Shown: one piece after another, positions 40,078 through 48,479 of the stretch
How positions within the stretch are numbered: position 1 is the first letter of the stretch
How the letters are laid out: each line of letters opens with the position of its first letter
Assembly: GCF_032490495.1 (NCBI RefSeq)
Contig: NZ_JAVYJB010000002.1
Location: 62,001 to 126,000 of the forward strand
Reading direction: 5' to 3'
DNA length: 64,000 bases
Origin: Pilosibacter fragilis
GTDB taxonomy: Bacteria; Bacillota; Clostridia; Lachnospirales; Lachnospiraceae
Program-made: the position numbers and the translations under genes
The notes under the pieces: generated by a model
The model's input: the letters and a program-made list of their open reading frames with translations, nothing else
Databases searched by the model: none
What the model was told of the DNA's origin: nothing

Positions 40078-41721
40078 TCAAGTGGTTTTTGTATAATTAA
40101 CCATAGCCTGAAACATTCCGGCCATATACTTATCCGCAACGCGCTTATTCTTCACAGCCAGTGCGCCATAAAGGCTGTCAATAACTGCTTCCCGCGGTTC
40201 CACACCCTCTTCTATAGCGTTCAGTGCGTCAATGCACTGCCGGATGGAAACCTCACGCAGCAGCTTCCGTTCCTGGTCCGTTTCTTTCAGGGATTTTCGC
40301 AACTTTTTATACTGCCCATACACGTAACGGATATCATCCGTGGAGTATCCTCGTTTTCTAAGGGATTCCATCATGTCCTTGTCTCCCATTTCCCCGACGA
40401 GGTATTTGGACGTAAAACGCTGAGAACAAGCAGAGTTTAAGGAAGTGGTTCCCTCTGTCTCCAGGTTCATGGTTCCGATGATCACCGTCAATGGATGTCT
40501 CACGATCCGTTCGTAACCATTCCGTTTAATGATATACGGATATTCCATCGCCTGATTCAGAACGGATGTGAAGATGTTGGCTCTGGCCAGATTGATCTCC
40601 TCCAGAAGCAGAATGCCTCCGTTTGCAAAACCCTCCAGGAACGCTGTTTCCACGAATGAGAGCTTGCCTTCTACGATCTTATTTTTTCCCTCGAATTCGT
40701 CTTCCTCGGAATCCTCGTTAAAGGTTACCTCATAGATCGGCATGCCTGTTGATGCGGAAATGGCATTGGCAAGTGCTGTTTTTCCGGTACCCGGATCGCC
40801 ATAAAAGAGCATATTTACATAGTCGGAACGGATCATTAACGGGTCTGTGACTCCACATTGCAGGTTAGTCACCATGTTTTTGCCGATACGCAGGTCGATT
40901 TTTTTCATAACCTTGTAGAAGGTGTCCGTCGGTGTGAAATCATCCAGGAATGACACGGGACGGATGCGGTCTTTCTGCTCATCCTTCCACTCATAATCCA
41001 CATGATGCTCCATATTACGGAAGCTTTTCATGTTGTCATTCTGTTTCTTGACTGCTTTTTTAGGCTCTTCTTTTTGTGCGATGCCCCGGAACAGCCTGCA
41101 TGGTTCTGCGTTTTTCTCCATCGAAAACTGATTTGACATATCGTTTAACAAACGGCTGCGATATGCCAATAACAATTCCTCCTCGGTCAGAGTTCCCTTG
41201 GTTTGATAGACGCTTTTTGCTGGTTTTGCGAAGTCGTATAAAAACGAGTCGCAGAAATGATAGATACCAGTGGTAAGTTTGTCATAATCCACATTTGCAT
41301 CTTGCATTGCAGCTATCACATCCATATAACTTTTGCGGATAACCGGCACTGTCAGAATCGCCAAGACAGCCAGGGCTGCGGTAGCGTATATCGTATCTGA
41401 TGCTTTGTCATAGACCTGCGGATACTCTCCATCCATTTCCGCATAGCACCACACCGTGTTTCCTCCCTTATCCCGAAATTCCAGGTAAACACGGTCAGAA
41501 CTGCCAGCGCAGGAGAGCTGTCCGTCTTTTACATAATCGAACAGAACGGCCACATTGCTAAGCGTGACATTATAGTCCTCTACATGGTTTGACGCCGCAA
41601 CACTCCGCTTATGTGTATCACAAAGCCCGGTACGGAATTTGGTTTCTCCGGTGTAATGTCCGGGGATTGTTTCGAATGCGATTTGAGGACGCACCAGTAA
41701 TTCAGTTATACTTTTTTCCAT
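40078..41721 (-). CDS. MoxR-type AAA+ ATPase
   Basis: 547 residues, start ATG 41721 after AAAGGAAAAAACT. The N-terminal 250 residues are specific to this protein, with one hydrophobic stretch (IYATAALAVLAILTVPVI). The AAA+ module follows: Walker A FYGDPGTGKTALA (about 305-318), Walker B GGILLLEEINLA (Glu-Glu instead of Asp-Glu), sensor 1 IIGTMNLE and Arg finger CSQRFTSK. The lid is helical. First gene of a three-gene operon with the VWA protein. MoxR-VWA pairs act as chaperones; the target here is unknown. Confidence 0.85.
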   Translation of the reverse strand: MEKSITELLVRPQIAFETIPGHYTGETKFRTGLCDTHKRSVAASNHVEDYNVTLSNVAVLFDYVKDGQLSCAGSSDRVYLEFRDKGGNTVWCYAEMDGEYPQVYDKASDTIYATAALAVLAILTVPVIRKSYMDVIAAMQDANVDYDKLTTGIYHFCDSFLYDFAKPAKSVYQTKGTLTEEELLLAYRSRLLNDMSNQFSMEKNAEPCRLFRGIAQKEEPKKAVKKQNDNMKSFRNMEHHVDYEWKDEQKDRIRPVSFLDDFTPTDTFYKVMKKIDLRIGKNMVTNLQCGVTDPLMIRSDYVNMLFYGDPGTGKTALANAISASTGMPIYEVTFNEDSEEDEFEGKNKIVEGKLSFVETAFLEGFANGGILLLEEINLARANIFTSVLNQAMEYPYIIKRNGYERIVRHPLTVIIGTMNLETEGTTSLNSACSQRFTSKYLVGEMGDKDMMESLRKRGYSTDDIRYVYGQYKKLRKSLKETDQERKLLREVSIRQCIDALNAIEEGVEPREAVIDSLYGALAVKNKRVADKYMAGMFQAMVNYTKTT

Positions 41722-41766
41722 AGTTTTTTCCTTTCGTATCTCAAATTTCTGTTATAGGTTCAAACC

Positions 41767-41774
41767 AATTATGG
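41767..41774 (-). promoter_or_regulatory. CCATAATT box of the MoxR-VWA operon
   Basis: CATCTCATCCCATAATT, 46 bases before the start. Confidence 0.6.
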
Positions 41775-41787
41775 GATGAGATGTATA

Positions 41788-41813
41788 TGAAAAATCCGCC
41801 CATCAGGGCGGAC
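41788..41813 (-). terminator. Terminator of the LCP operon
   Basis: GTCCGCCC TGAT GGGCGGAT followed by TTTTC on the minus strand. Confidence 0.85.
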
Positions 41814-41863
41814 TTCGTGGAATAAGAGTATATGAGAGGATCTTCCATTCCAAAGGGACGGTG

Positions 41864-42289
41864 CTACGCTTCTGCACGTGTGAACCACTCGAAAACTCTT
41901 TTTAAAGTTCCATCTGCTTTGGTCATTGCACTCAATCCAATGAATAAGTGCCAGCTTTGCGGCTCCACTAAGATCGCCCCGATTGTCGCGTAATACATCG
42001 GTTTTTTATCATGGTGCTCAATAGCGATCTGGACCGTGTTAATATAATGATACTGTGGGCTCTGACCCACTCTCAAATATTGAACCATTGTGTCCACATA
42101 GTTACCGACATCTTGTAAGGTCCAGTCTTCCCGGTATTGAAATGTAAGGTAAATACTATACATGATCCGAATGATACAGATTAACAGATCGCGGTCTTCG
42201 TATCCGTTGCAGGCGCAGCGGAGAAAATTCATGTCCAGCACCAGCATTCTTTCCAATTCAGAAAAATCCTCAATATATTTTCTCTGCAT
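41864..42289 (-). CDS. Unidentified 141-residue protein
   Basis: Start ATG 42289 after AAAGGAGGACACTAT. Helical and Tyr-rich: MQRKYIEDFSELERMLVLDM, YSIYLTFQYREDWTLQDVG, then AIEHHDKKPMYYATIGAILV. No signal peptide. It follows the LCP gene by 45 bases in the same unit. No family recognised. Confidence 0.7.
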   Translation of the reverse strand: MQRKYIEDFSELERMLVLDMNFLRCACNGYEDRDLLICIIRIMYSIYLTFQYREDWTLQDVGNYVDTMVQYLRVGQSPQYHYINTVQIAIEHHDKKPMYYATIGAILVEPQSWHLFIGLSAMTKADGTLKRVFEWFTRAEA

Positions 42290-42334
42290 ATAGTGTCCTC
42301 CTTTTGTCGCAACATTGCACAAACGAATTTTTCG

Positions 42335-43741
42335 TTATTGTACGTTGCACTCCGATTCTTCCAAAACAATATCTGTATCTGGCACCGTAACAGTCGCTTC
42401 TGTTTCTGTAATTCGTGTTTTGTCAGATGCAGGCCCTGCCGGTTTTGTCGGCTCTGCCTGATCTACCTGATCTGCCTGATCCATCATCTCTTCTTCTTTC
42501 GTTTCTGAATGTTCCGAGGTTGTTTTTTCGGTTTCGTTTGCGATTCCTGGCATCGATTCAGTCTCTGATGTCGTTTCATCCGGTGTTTTTATCGAAGGTT
42601 GCAGTTCTGGACTGTATTCATTCGAAGACCATGTTTCCTGCGTTTGTGCCTCCCACGTTTCTATTTCCGTTTTACTCTGTTCGACTTTTTTCTCAACGGT
42701 TCTTTTCCCATATTCTTTTTTGTATATTGCATCGGAAATTTCCTTTACGCGTCCTGATACCTGATACTTAATCGAATCATACAGAAATTCATGTAGGATA
42801 GAAACGTTATCTGCCAATGATTCCGGGAACACGTAATCCCCGCCAATGTTTTTACAGGAATATTGAGTCGGAAATCCCTGCGTTTCTGCAATATGCAGTT
42901 TCATAATATTCTTTGCGGCTGCAAGAAGATCATCCATATCAATGGAAGAAGCTGTCTGCGGAAAGACTGTTTCAATAATGTTGTTAAGCGTGGCGAAGTC
43001 CGCATGTTTTGCTTTTTCCAATACCAGTTGCAACACTTTCTGCTGGCGTTCCGTTCTTTTAAAATCATTATCCATTAAACGCAACCTACAATATGCCACA
43101 GCCTGTACACCATCCAGATGCTGCATCCCCGGCGCTTTTAGCTGATAAGAACCTATACCGGTTGATTTTACGGTTTCTGTAATGAAGGCATTGATGTAGC
43201 GGAATTCGCTTTTGGTAACTTCGAGATCTACTCCACCGAGGATATTAATGGCATCCGCCACACTTTTCCATGTCACGGCTACATAATCATCGATTTCCAC
43301 ATCCAGATTTTCATTCAGCATTTGTACAGCCTGTTTTGGCCCACCGGTTGCGTAAGCAGCATTGGCTTTACGGTACTTGCCATTCCCGATATTCATGCAG
43401 GTATCACGATATACGCTGACCATTTTAATGGCACCGGTCTTTCCATTCATGTCAAACAGGATGATTACATCCGAATTTCCATTTTTTAAATTTTCAGGGT
43501 TTCTGGAGTCTAATCCGAACCCGGCAATGGTCCAGTGATCGCGCAGTTTCATAGTTTCTTCTTTTGCGATATTTTCGTTTACCATTTCCTTTACTTCTTG
43601 TTTATCTACCGTCTGTATCATTGCCATGGCATGATCTGCTTTCTGTCTGGTCGTAGAAATGATTGCGGCAACGCCAATACCAATGAATGCCAACAAAGTG
43701 ATTCCCAGATAAACTATCCGTCGTTTAAATTTGTCTTTCAT
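42335..43741 (-). CDS. LytR-CpsA-Psr (LCP) family protein
   Basis: 468 residues, start ATG 43741 after GGAAAGGAGAACT. N-terminal membrane anchor (RIVYLGITLLAFIGIGVAAI). The LCP domain (about 65-300) has the family text NSDVIILFDMN, KMVSVYRDTCMNIG, KANAAYATGGPKQAVQMLNE, GGVDLEVTK and AYCRLRLMDNDFKRTERQQK with its Arg-rich active site. A Glu/Thr/Ser-rich disordered tail follows. LCP enzymes transfer undecaprenyl-linked glycopolymers to peptidoglycan or proteins. On a plasmid it may decorate the cell wall or the plasmid's own surface proteins. Confidence 0.88.
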   Translation of the reverse strand: MKDKFKRRIVYLGITLLAFIGIGVAAIISTTRQKADHAMAMIQTVDKQEVKEMVNENIAKEETMKLRDHWTIAGFGLDSRNPENLKNGNSDVIILFDMNGKTGAIKMVSVYRDTCMNIGNGKYRKANAAYATGGPKQAVQMLNENLDVEIDDYVAVTWKSVADAINILGGVDLEVTKSEFRYINAFITETVKSTGIGSYQLKAPGMQHLDGVQAVAYCRLRLMDNDFKRTERQQKVLQLVLEKAKHADFATLNNIIETVFPQTASSIDMDDLLAAAKNIMKLHIAETQGFPTQYSCKNIGGDYVFPESLADNVSILHEFLYDSIKYQVSGRVKEISDAIYKKEYGKRTVEKKVEQSKTEIETWEAQTQETWSSNEYSPELQPSIKTPDETTSETESMPGIANETEKTTSEHSETKEEEMMDQADQVDQAEPTKPAGPASDKTRITETEATVTVPDTDIVLEESECNVQ

Positions 43742-43775
43742 AGTTCTCCTTTCCTACGCTGGATTTTCTCTGGAA

Positions 43776-43783
43776 AATTATGG
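43776..43783 (-). promoter_or_regulatory. CCATAATT box of the LCP operon
   Basis: TATTTTTCCCATAATT, 35 bases before the start; the intact hairpin repeat lies directly upstream. Confidence 0.6.
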
Positions 43784-43802
43784 GAAAAATATTTGAATTA
43801 TT

Positions 43803-43868
43803 GGTATGGTTTCTATACAGACCCGCACATAAGGCGGGTCAGCGAAAATTAACAATAATTTCGCCATA
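43803..43868. repeat. Dispersed hairpin repeat, copy 2
   Basis: Intact copy: GACCCGC ACATAAG GCGGGTC (7-bp stem) beside GCGAAAATTAACAATAATTTCGC (second stem with a bulge). About 90% identical to 14904-14969. It lies between the DUF4317 stop and the LCP promoter and may end DUF4317 transcription, although no T-run follows. Confidence 0.75.
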
Positions 43869-43880
43869 TGAAATGCAAAT

Positions 43881-44996
43881 TTAACTTACTTTGATGCCGT
43901 TTATGCTGCAAATTCCATTCAACGGAAGCACCAGGCATCTGACGCCGTCCACCACTTTGGTTTCAATGGAAGATCCTTCTCCCAGTTTTGCGGAGACCAC
44001 GGCCTCTTCCGTTTTAATTTCCAGTTTGGAAGCATTCAGAACATTTTCCGGAAGCAGTTCCTTTCCCTTTCCTACCACTTCGTCATAAATCCGATCAAAC
44101 GTTTCGAGATCTGTTTCATCAGCTCCACTTTCCTCAAAAATGGAACGCAGTTCATCCTTATTCATACCGCCATTATTTTGATCTTTCTTTTCTTCCGCAA
44201 TACGCGCAAGATTATCATTGACAGATTTGACAATGGCAAATTCCGGGGCTGCACCAAATGTCTTTTCTACCACGGTCTCAAACATTTGTTTCTGTTCTTC
44301 CGCAGATTCCGGCATTGTTGCCCCAAACATCGTTCTAAAAAATACCGTCTGTTTATCGATGCTTTTCTTCGTATAACATAATGCAGCGTGGATATCCGTG
44401 GAGCGATCATTGAAAGCTGGGAATAAAAATCCATGCGTCGGCATTTCCACATTCCAGGAACGCTTACGATTTTCCACGGTCTTCGCTTCTTCATTATAAG
44501 CAAGCCCCGGTTTGTCCAAAGACATCGGACAGATGCTGCAGAGCAGGTACCGGAACACTTCGTCGGACGCATCATTCAGTGTAGCGTTGTCAGAGGTTTT
44601 TCCCGGAATGTCGTAACTCCCGTATGCGAGAATAATCGCATAGTTCCCAACGATATCATAGGTATCAATGATGTTCTGGAAAAATTCTTCGACCAGTTCA
44701 TCATCCTTCAGCTCGCTTTTTCGCAGTCGCATCATAAACTCCTGCTCACCATCCTCTTTTTCTGCGGCCAGTGGTATATCTAAGTTATGTACATTTTTGC
44801 CGATTTTTCCAGACAAAGTCTTTTTAAAGATTTCATAATATTTAAAGACCTCCTCTTCCGGAAGGGAAAGAAATGTATCACCAAATGATGACAGAATTTC
44901 TTTTTCTCCATTGACGCAGCATCCGCGGATGCGGCTGATATTGCATTCCTGGGGTGACATTGTTTTTTTAATTTCCGTGATCTCCCGTTTAAACAT
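43881..44996 (-). CDS. DUF4317-family protein
   Basis: 371 residues, start ATG 44996 after AATGGAGGCTTTTCGT. It matches the DUF4317 family as I know it: FKREITEIKKTMSPQECNIS, RIRGCCVNGEKE, SLPEEEVFKYYEIFKKTLSG, GKNVHNLDIPLA and LEIKTEEAVVSAKL near the end. The family is common in Clostridia and of unknown function. It usually lies in chromosomes, so a plasmid copy is notable. Single-gene unit. Confidence 0.85.
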   Translation of the reverse strand: MFKREITEIKKTMSPQECNISRIRGCCVNGEKEILSSFGDTFLSLPEEEVFKYYEIFKKTLSGKIGKNVHNLDIPLAAEKEDGEQEFMMRLRKSELKDDELVEEFFQNIIDTYDIVGNYAIILAYGSYDIPGKTSDNATLNDASDEVFRYLLCSICPMSLDKPGLAYNEEAKTVENRKRSWNVEMPTHGFLFPAFNDRSTDIHAALCYTKKSIDKQTVFFRTMFGATMPESAEEQKQMFETVVEKTFGAAPEFAIVKSVNDNLARIAEEKKDQNNGGMNKDELRSIFEESGADETDLETFDRIYDEVVGKGKELLPENVLNASKLEIKTEEAVVSAKLGEGSSIETKVVDGVRCLVLPLNGICSINGIKVS

Positions 44997-45030
44997 ACGA
45001 AAAGCCTCCATTCATTTTTTTGTTCAGGGA

Positions 45031-45038
45031 AATTATGG
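45031..45038 (-). promoter_or_regulatory. CCATAATT box of the DUF4317 gene
   Basis: TTTTCTCTCCATAATT, 35 bases before the start. Confidence 0.6.
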
Positions 45039-45070
45039 AGAGAAAAAGAATGTTTTTGGTTTTGAGATAG

Positions 45071-45100
45071 AAAAAAAGAGATCTCCACGAGATCTCTTTT
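45071..45100 (-). terminator. Terminator of the 448-residue protein gene
   Basis: AAGAGATCTC GTG GAGATCTCTT, perfect 10-bp stem, followed by TTTTTC on the minus strand. Confidence 0.9.
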
Positions 45101-45214
45101 GTGTAACGAAGAATGTAGTATGCAAAAATAAGAGCATCATCTGTTACCGCCTTGATATCTGCCGTTTCCAGACGATTGGAATAATGTGATTTTTCTATCC
45201 TAATTCTTCCTCTG

Positions 45215-46561
45215 CTATCGCTCCATATCTTCAACTTCCATTTTTTGTTCCTGTCTCCATACGGCGTCCATTTCCGGCTGCCATTCCGTGAAAGATTCTT
45301 CTTCCCTTTCCCAATCATCCAGATCCCGTACCATGTTCGTTCCGGGGTCATATTCTACATCCAGATCGTCCGGTTCCCGTTTCTGCGTGACATCCATTTC
45401 CGGCTGCCATTCCATATCTGCTCCGGTCTCGCGTTGTATATCTTGTGCAAACATCTGAATGCAGTCGTTACAGATCCACTCCTGAATCTGAGTCAGCCCA
45501 AGTCCCTTTGCCATGCTTTCCAGATTTCCGTATATCCGGTCGCCGTATGCAATGGAACAATTTCCCACCCGCCCATCATAAGAATCATTAATCAGTGTAA
45601 TGCTCTGATGTTCAAGCATCGGATGACTGAAACTGCGATAATCGTTTGCGGTTAATTCCTGTGCGGACTTCCGATCCACTTCCATTTCCTTGCCGTTTTC
45701 CAGAATGGTTTTTGTATTGTGTACCTGCATCATATCGGTTGTATCCAGATAACGGCATACGCGATGGCAGGCGTCTCTTGCAATATAACAGACTATCTGA
45801 TCCGGCTGCAGATAATCACCCAGGATTTTGGGAGTTCCCTGTGTGCGGCAAACAACGGTTCCCTGCATGTTCTTGTATTCTTCCAGGGCTGCTATCCGCA
45901 ATAGCTGAATAAAACCTTTTGCGTTCATGGAAATCGGAGTTGCCGTATATTCAAGTTGCGCTTCCTCATCCTTACCATGTCCCTGTGTCGGTACGATTAA
46001 ACCACGCGTCGCAATGGCTGACAGGTCACCTCCATCCATGGAAAGGCCGGTTCGATGAGCCCAGAGCTGTTGTGCGTTATTCCTGGTTTCCAGAAACATC
46101 TGTTCAATTTGCTTCCCGGTTTCATACGGGATTTGTCGTTCTAATTGTGCACACTCCTTTTCAAACTGCTGACGGATTTGTCGTTCTTCCGCATTTTGGC
46201 ATAAAGTATCCGGGATATGATACCATCCATCCCTCGAAGGAACCATCAGATGTTCGCCGGTCATACGTGAGGCATGTGTCAATGTTCCATCCTTGTCCTT
46301 GATATAAGGATAGCCACTTCCGTACAACTCCTTCCACTGTTGCTGCAGATCCTGCTGCTGCTGTTCTATTTTTCGGTGCATAGCTTCGCGTATCGGTGCT
46401 GTCAGGTACGAATCAGCAAATGGGAGTCTGATACGATCAATGTTTTGTCCTTGTCTTTCCAGGGACTGTATGTGATGCATGCGGTCCATCAGATCGTTTG
46501 ATAATGCGACCGTGTTATACTGATATTTTTCCAAAAGTTCACGATTTTTAAATTCCAACAT
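45215..46561 (-). CDS. Unidentified 448-residue protein
   Basis: Start ATG 46561 is set by CAAGGAGGAAACGGGCT. The N-terminal third is Gln-rich helical (RKIEQQQQDLQQQWKELYGS), followed by a globular middle (GLSMDGGDLSAIATRGLIVP, QIVCYIARDACHRVCRYLD, SITLINDSYDGRVGNCSIAY). An acidic tail repeats EWQPEMD(V/A). No family recognised. It is the last backbone gene before the junction at 46920 and has its own promoter box. Confidence 0.75.
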   Translation of the reverse strand: MLEFKNRELLEKYQYNTVALSNDLMDRMHHIQSLERQGQNIDRIRLPFADSYLTAPIREAMHRKIEQQQQDLQQQWKELYGSGYPYIKDKDGTLTHASRMTGEHLMVPSRDGWYHIPDTLCQNAEERQIRQQFEKECAQLERQIPYETGKQIEQMFLETRNNAQQLWAHRTGLSMDGGDLSAIATRGLIVPTQGHGKDEEAQLEYTATPISMNAKGFIQLLRIAALEEYKNMQGTVVCRTQGTPKILGDYLQPDQIVCYIARDACHRVCRYLDTTDMMQVHNTKTILENGKEMEVDRKSAQELTANDYRSFSHPMLEHQSITLINDSYDGRVGNCSIAYGDRIYGNLESMAKGLGLTQIQEWICNDCIQMFAQDIQRETGADMEWQPEMDVTQKREPDDLDVEYDPGTNMVRDLDDWEREEESFTEWQPEMDAVWRQEQKMEVEDMER

Positions 46562-46585
46562 AGCCCGTTTCCTCCTTGCTTTTGC

Positions 46586-46593
46586 AATTATGG
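46586..46593 (-). promoter_or_regulatory. CCATAATT box of the 448-residue protein gene
   Basis: AATCCGTTCCCATAATT, 25 bases before the start. Rightmost copy of the motif. Confidence 0.55.
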
Positions 46594-46613
46594 GAACGGA
46601 TTTCATCTGTTTC

Positions 46614-46643
46614 GGACAAAAAAATAACGACGGGTTCGTCGTT
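46614..46643 (-). terminator. Terminator without a visible gene
   Basis: AACGAC GAACCC GTCGTT followed by ATTTTTTT on the minus strand. It would end a transcript coming from 46650-46920, where I find no gene. Confidence 0.75.
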
Positions 46644-46919
46644 GTTTCTGTTGGAACAATATACAGATTGATCGTATAAAATTGTATCGAAAGACCTTTC
46701 AAAGTTATCTGTCTTTTTTTTTGGCTGATTGTGGATAACCTTGTTTTAGTCCATTATTTTACAACGCTATTGCAATAATCAGACGATTCTTTGGATTACA
46801 ACACGTAAAAAATCGTCCAGGTTTTATATGTTTCGTTTAAAAAAGAGGAGAAAATCAGCATAAATGAATGAAATGTCCATAAAAAACACCTCATTGTGGG
46901 GCAAACATGCACTTTTGTC
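46644..46919. other. Gene-free edge of the backbone with one DnaA-box-like site
   Basis: An AT-rich stretch with no supported ORF. It contains one perfect DnaA-box consensus, TTATCCACA on the minus strand (46730-46738). A single box does not prove an origin. Confidence 0.45.
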
Positions 46920-47060
46920 TTATACATCCGGGAAACACATGGCAAACCGGATGTCCACAGTGGACGGATCTTTCTTCACCATGTTCACCTCACCGCCGAT
47001 GTAGCGGGCGGGCTGCTGGATACTCAAGAGTATCTCTTCTGGCAATGCTAATTTTCTCAT
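46920..47060 (-). pseudogene. 5' fragment of a TIGR03960-type B12-binding radical SAM gene
   Basis: Start ATG 47060, then 46 codons reading MRKLALPEEILLSIQQPARY, followed by IGGEVN and VDIRFAMCFPDV, then a stop. This is the conserved start of the chromosomal TIGR03960 radical SAM family, as I know it, which continues PDVYEIGMSHLG. The match stops at the Tyr codon, and unrelated sequence follows. The gene has therefore been cut by a deletion, an insertion or an assembly join at about 46922. Confidence 0.75.
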
Positions 47061-47461
47061 AAAACCTTATTTTACCTACATTTCTCATGTTTTTTGCGAT
47101 GTATTCATCGCTGTTTTTGGTTCCTTTTAGTTCTTTTTTCTGATTTTCTCCGTAAGCGAAAAAACACAAATTCTTGTCAAGTGTTTTTTTGTCACGGACA
47201 GTTTACATAATATTTTTCGCTCTTACGACAAAAAAAGTTTTTTCTGAAATACGCACAATTCGGATTTTCCATCATTTTACGGATAAATCCGCTCTAAATG
47301 TAAAGATCAGACCGCATTATTATACGGTATTTCTCGCGTTTCCGCAACAGATTCTTTCCGGGAAGCGATTTTTCGAGCTCCTATCGTCGAACTTTTTATC
47401 AAGTTTTCCGAATATTTATCAAATCCGGGAATCTCAAAAATCAGGGTTTCCGTGAACCTCA
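47061..47461. other. Upstream region of the truncated radical SAM gene
   Basis: Roughly 400 bases without a supported gene. A TTGACA-like -35 (minus strand, about 47175) precedes the radical SAM fragment. The plus-strand frame here has no ribosome site or family features. Confidence 0.45.
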
Positions 47462-47700
47462 CATGACTAAAGTCACATACTTCTCAACCGTTTTAAACGG
47501 CAAGACCGGATACCGGCGGATACGCCTGAAACTTAGAACTGCGCAGATATGCGCATCCTCCATGCCGGGTACGGCTGGGTTCCACATAACAGGTAGTCCT
47601 CCGGATATCTGCCTGTGTTTATGCAGCTTTCAAACATCCATACTCATTCTGAAGGATGAGCAGGTCAGCATAAACGCATGAGGTTCTGCGCTTCACCGCA
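47462..47700 (-). ncRNA. Putative tnpB right end / omega RNA
   Basis: It overlaps the tnpB 3' end and continues with hairpins (CCGTTTAAAACGG, GACTTTAGTC), ending TATGTGACTTTAGTCATGTG and GAGGTTCA. The position and end are those of IS200/IS605-group right ends, whose transcript is the guide RNA of TnpB. The guide would be the flank just beyond about 47465. The fold is judged by eye. Confidence 0.5.
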
Positions 47701-48440
47701 GGTACTTTTGCCTCCAGTGAAGACCTTTCCGTTTCCGGTAAGGTTTTTATGATTTCCCGAATCCAGTATCTCGCTCCGATATTGTAGGATGCTGACAGAT
47801 CACAGTTATACTGTTTTCCAGATTGGAAAACACACAGGCTGTGGTTCTTCGGATCTCGGCTGACCGGTCCGCTTCCATCATACGCCAGACGGCTGGTATT
47901 CCATGCGCAGACACGGGACACACGGATCCCATACCGGTGTGCTTTGTGTTCGCACATAGTCTGGATCTCCCGTTTTTTCCAAAGATGCAGTTTCTGTCGT
48001 TTCTTTCCTGAAATCTTTCCCTTCATTTCCAGGTACTCAAACACGATCACATCCGCATGATTCTCATGAGCATATTCTGCGATCGAACGGCCAGTCTTTC
48101 TGGCAAGTTCCGTATTCAGACGTTTCGCATACGCCCATCGGCTTCCGATCTGCCTGGAACCGTGTTCCTTCTGGAATCTCCGGATCCTTCCGAGTACATG
48201 GGACAGCCGGTCTTTTTCACTGGGGAAATTAATAAATTTCCGGTCCAGAACAGTTCCGTCTGACCGCATGATACTACAGACTGCATCCGTATTGATTCCA
48301 AGATCCACACTGCAGATGAGCTGATCCTTTACAGGTGTTTTTGATAATGTAACTTCTTCCGTATAAGAAAAGCGGAGAAAATATTTCTGATGTCGTTTTA
48401 GAAAGATCGATAGTATCCATTTTATATGTCCTCTTCCCGA
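47619..48440 (-). pseudogene. tnpB: 5'-truncated tnpB (RuvC-like RNA-guided nuclease)
   Basis: The frame is open from a stop at about 48441 and has no good start (GTG at 48308 only). It covers the C-terminal RuvC half: CSVDLGINTDAVCSIM (Asp), VIVFEYLEMKG (Glu), the Cys-containing ribbon RVSRVCAWNTSRLAYDGSG and YNCDLSASYNIGARY (Asp). The family's last residues RRTSCVYADLL are present. The N-terminal half (about 150-200 residues, RNA- and TAM-binding) is missing and no tnpA is near, so it is inactive by itself. Confidence 0.8.
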
Positions 48441-48479
48441 TAGTCATGATAACTAATGGTACACCGGAGCAGAGCATTC

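Noticed and set aside
41320..41340. TGCGGATA inside the MoxR gene (and again near 51091 in the transposase)
   Set aside because: Inside coding sequence, so explained by codons; not counted with the intergenic sites.
45106..45214. Protein-like minus-strand frame after the 448-residue gene
   Set aside because: KSHYSNRLETADIKAVTDDA looks plausible, but there is no start codon and the frame runs through a terminator.
6011..46561. Prophage interpretation of the backbone
   Set aside because: No terminase, portal, capsid or tail genes in this window; RepL and ParM-type genes favour a plasmid or phage-plasmid whose other genes lie outside.
46730..46738. Chromosomal-type origin at the DnaA-box-like site
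   Set aside because: Only one box, no cluster and no dnaA or repeats nearby.
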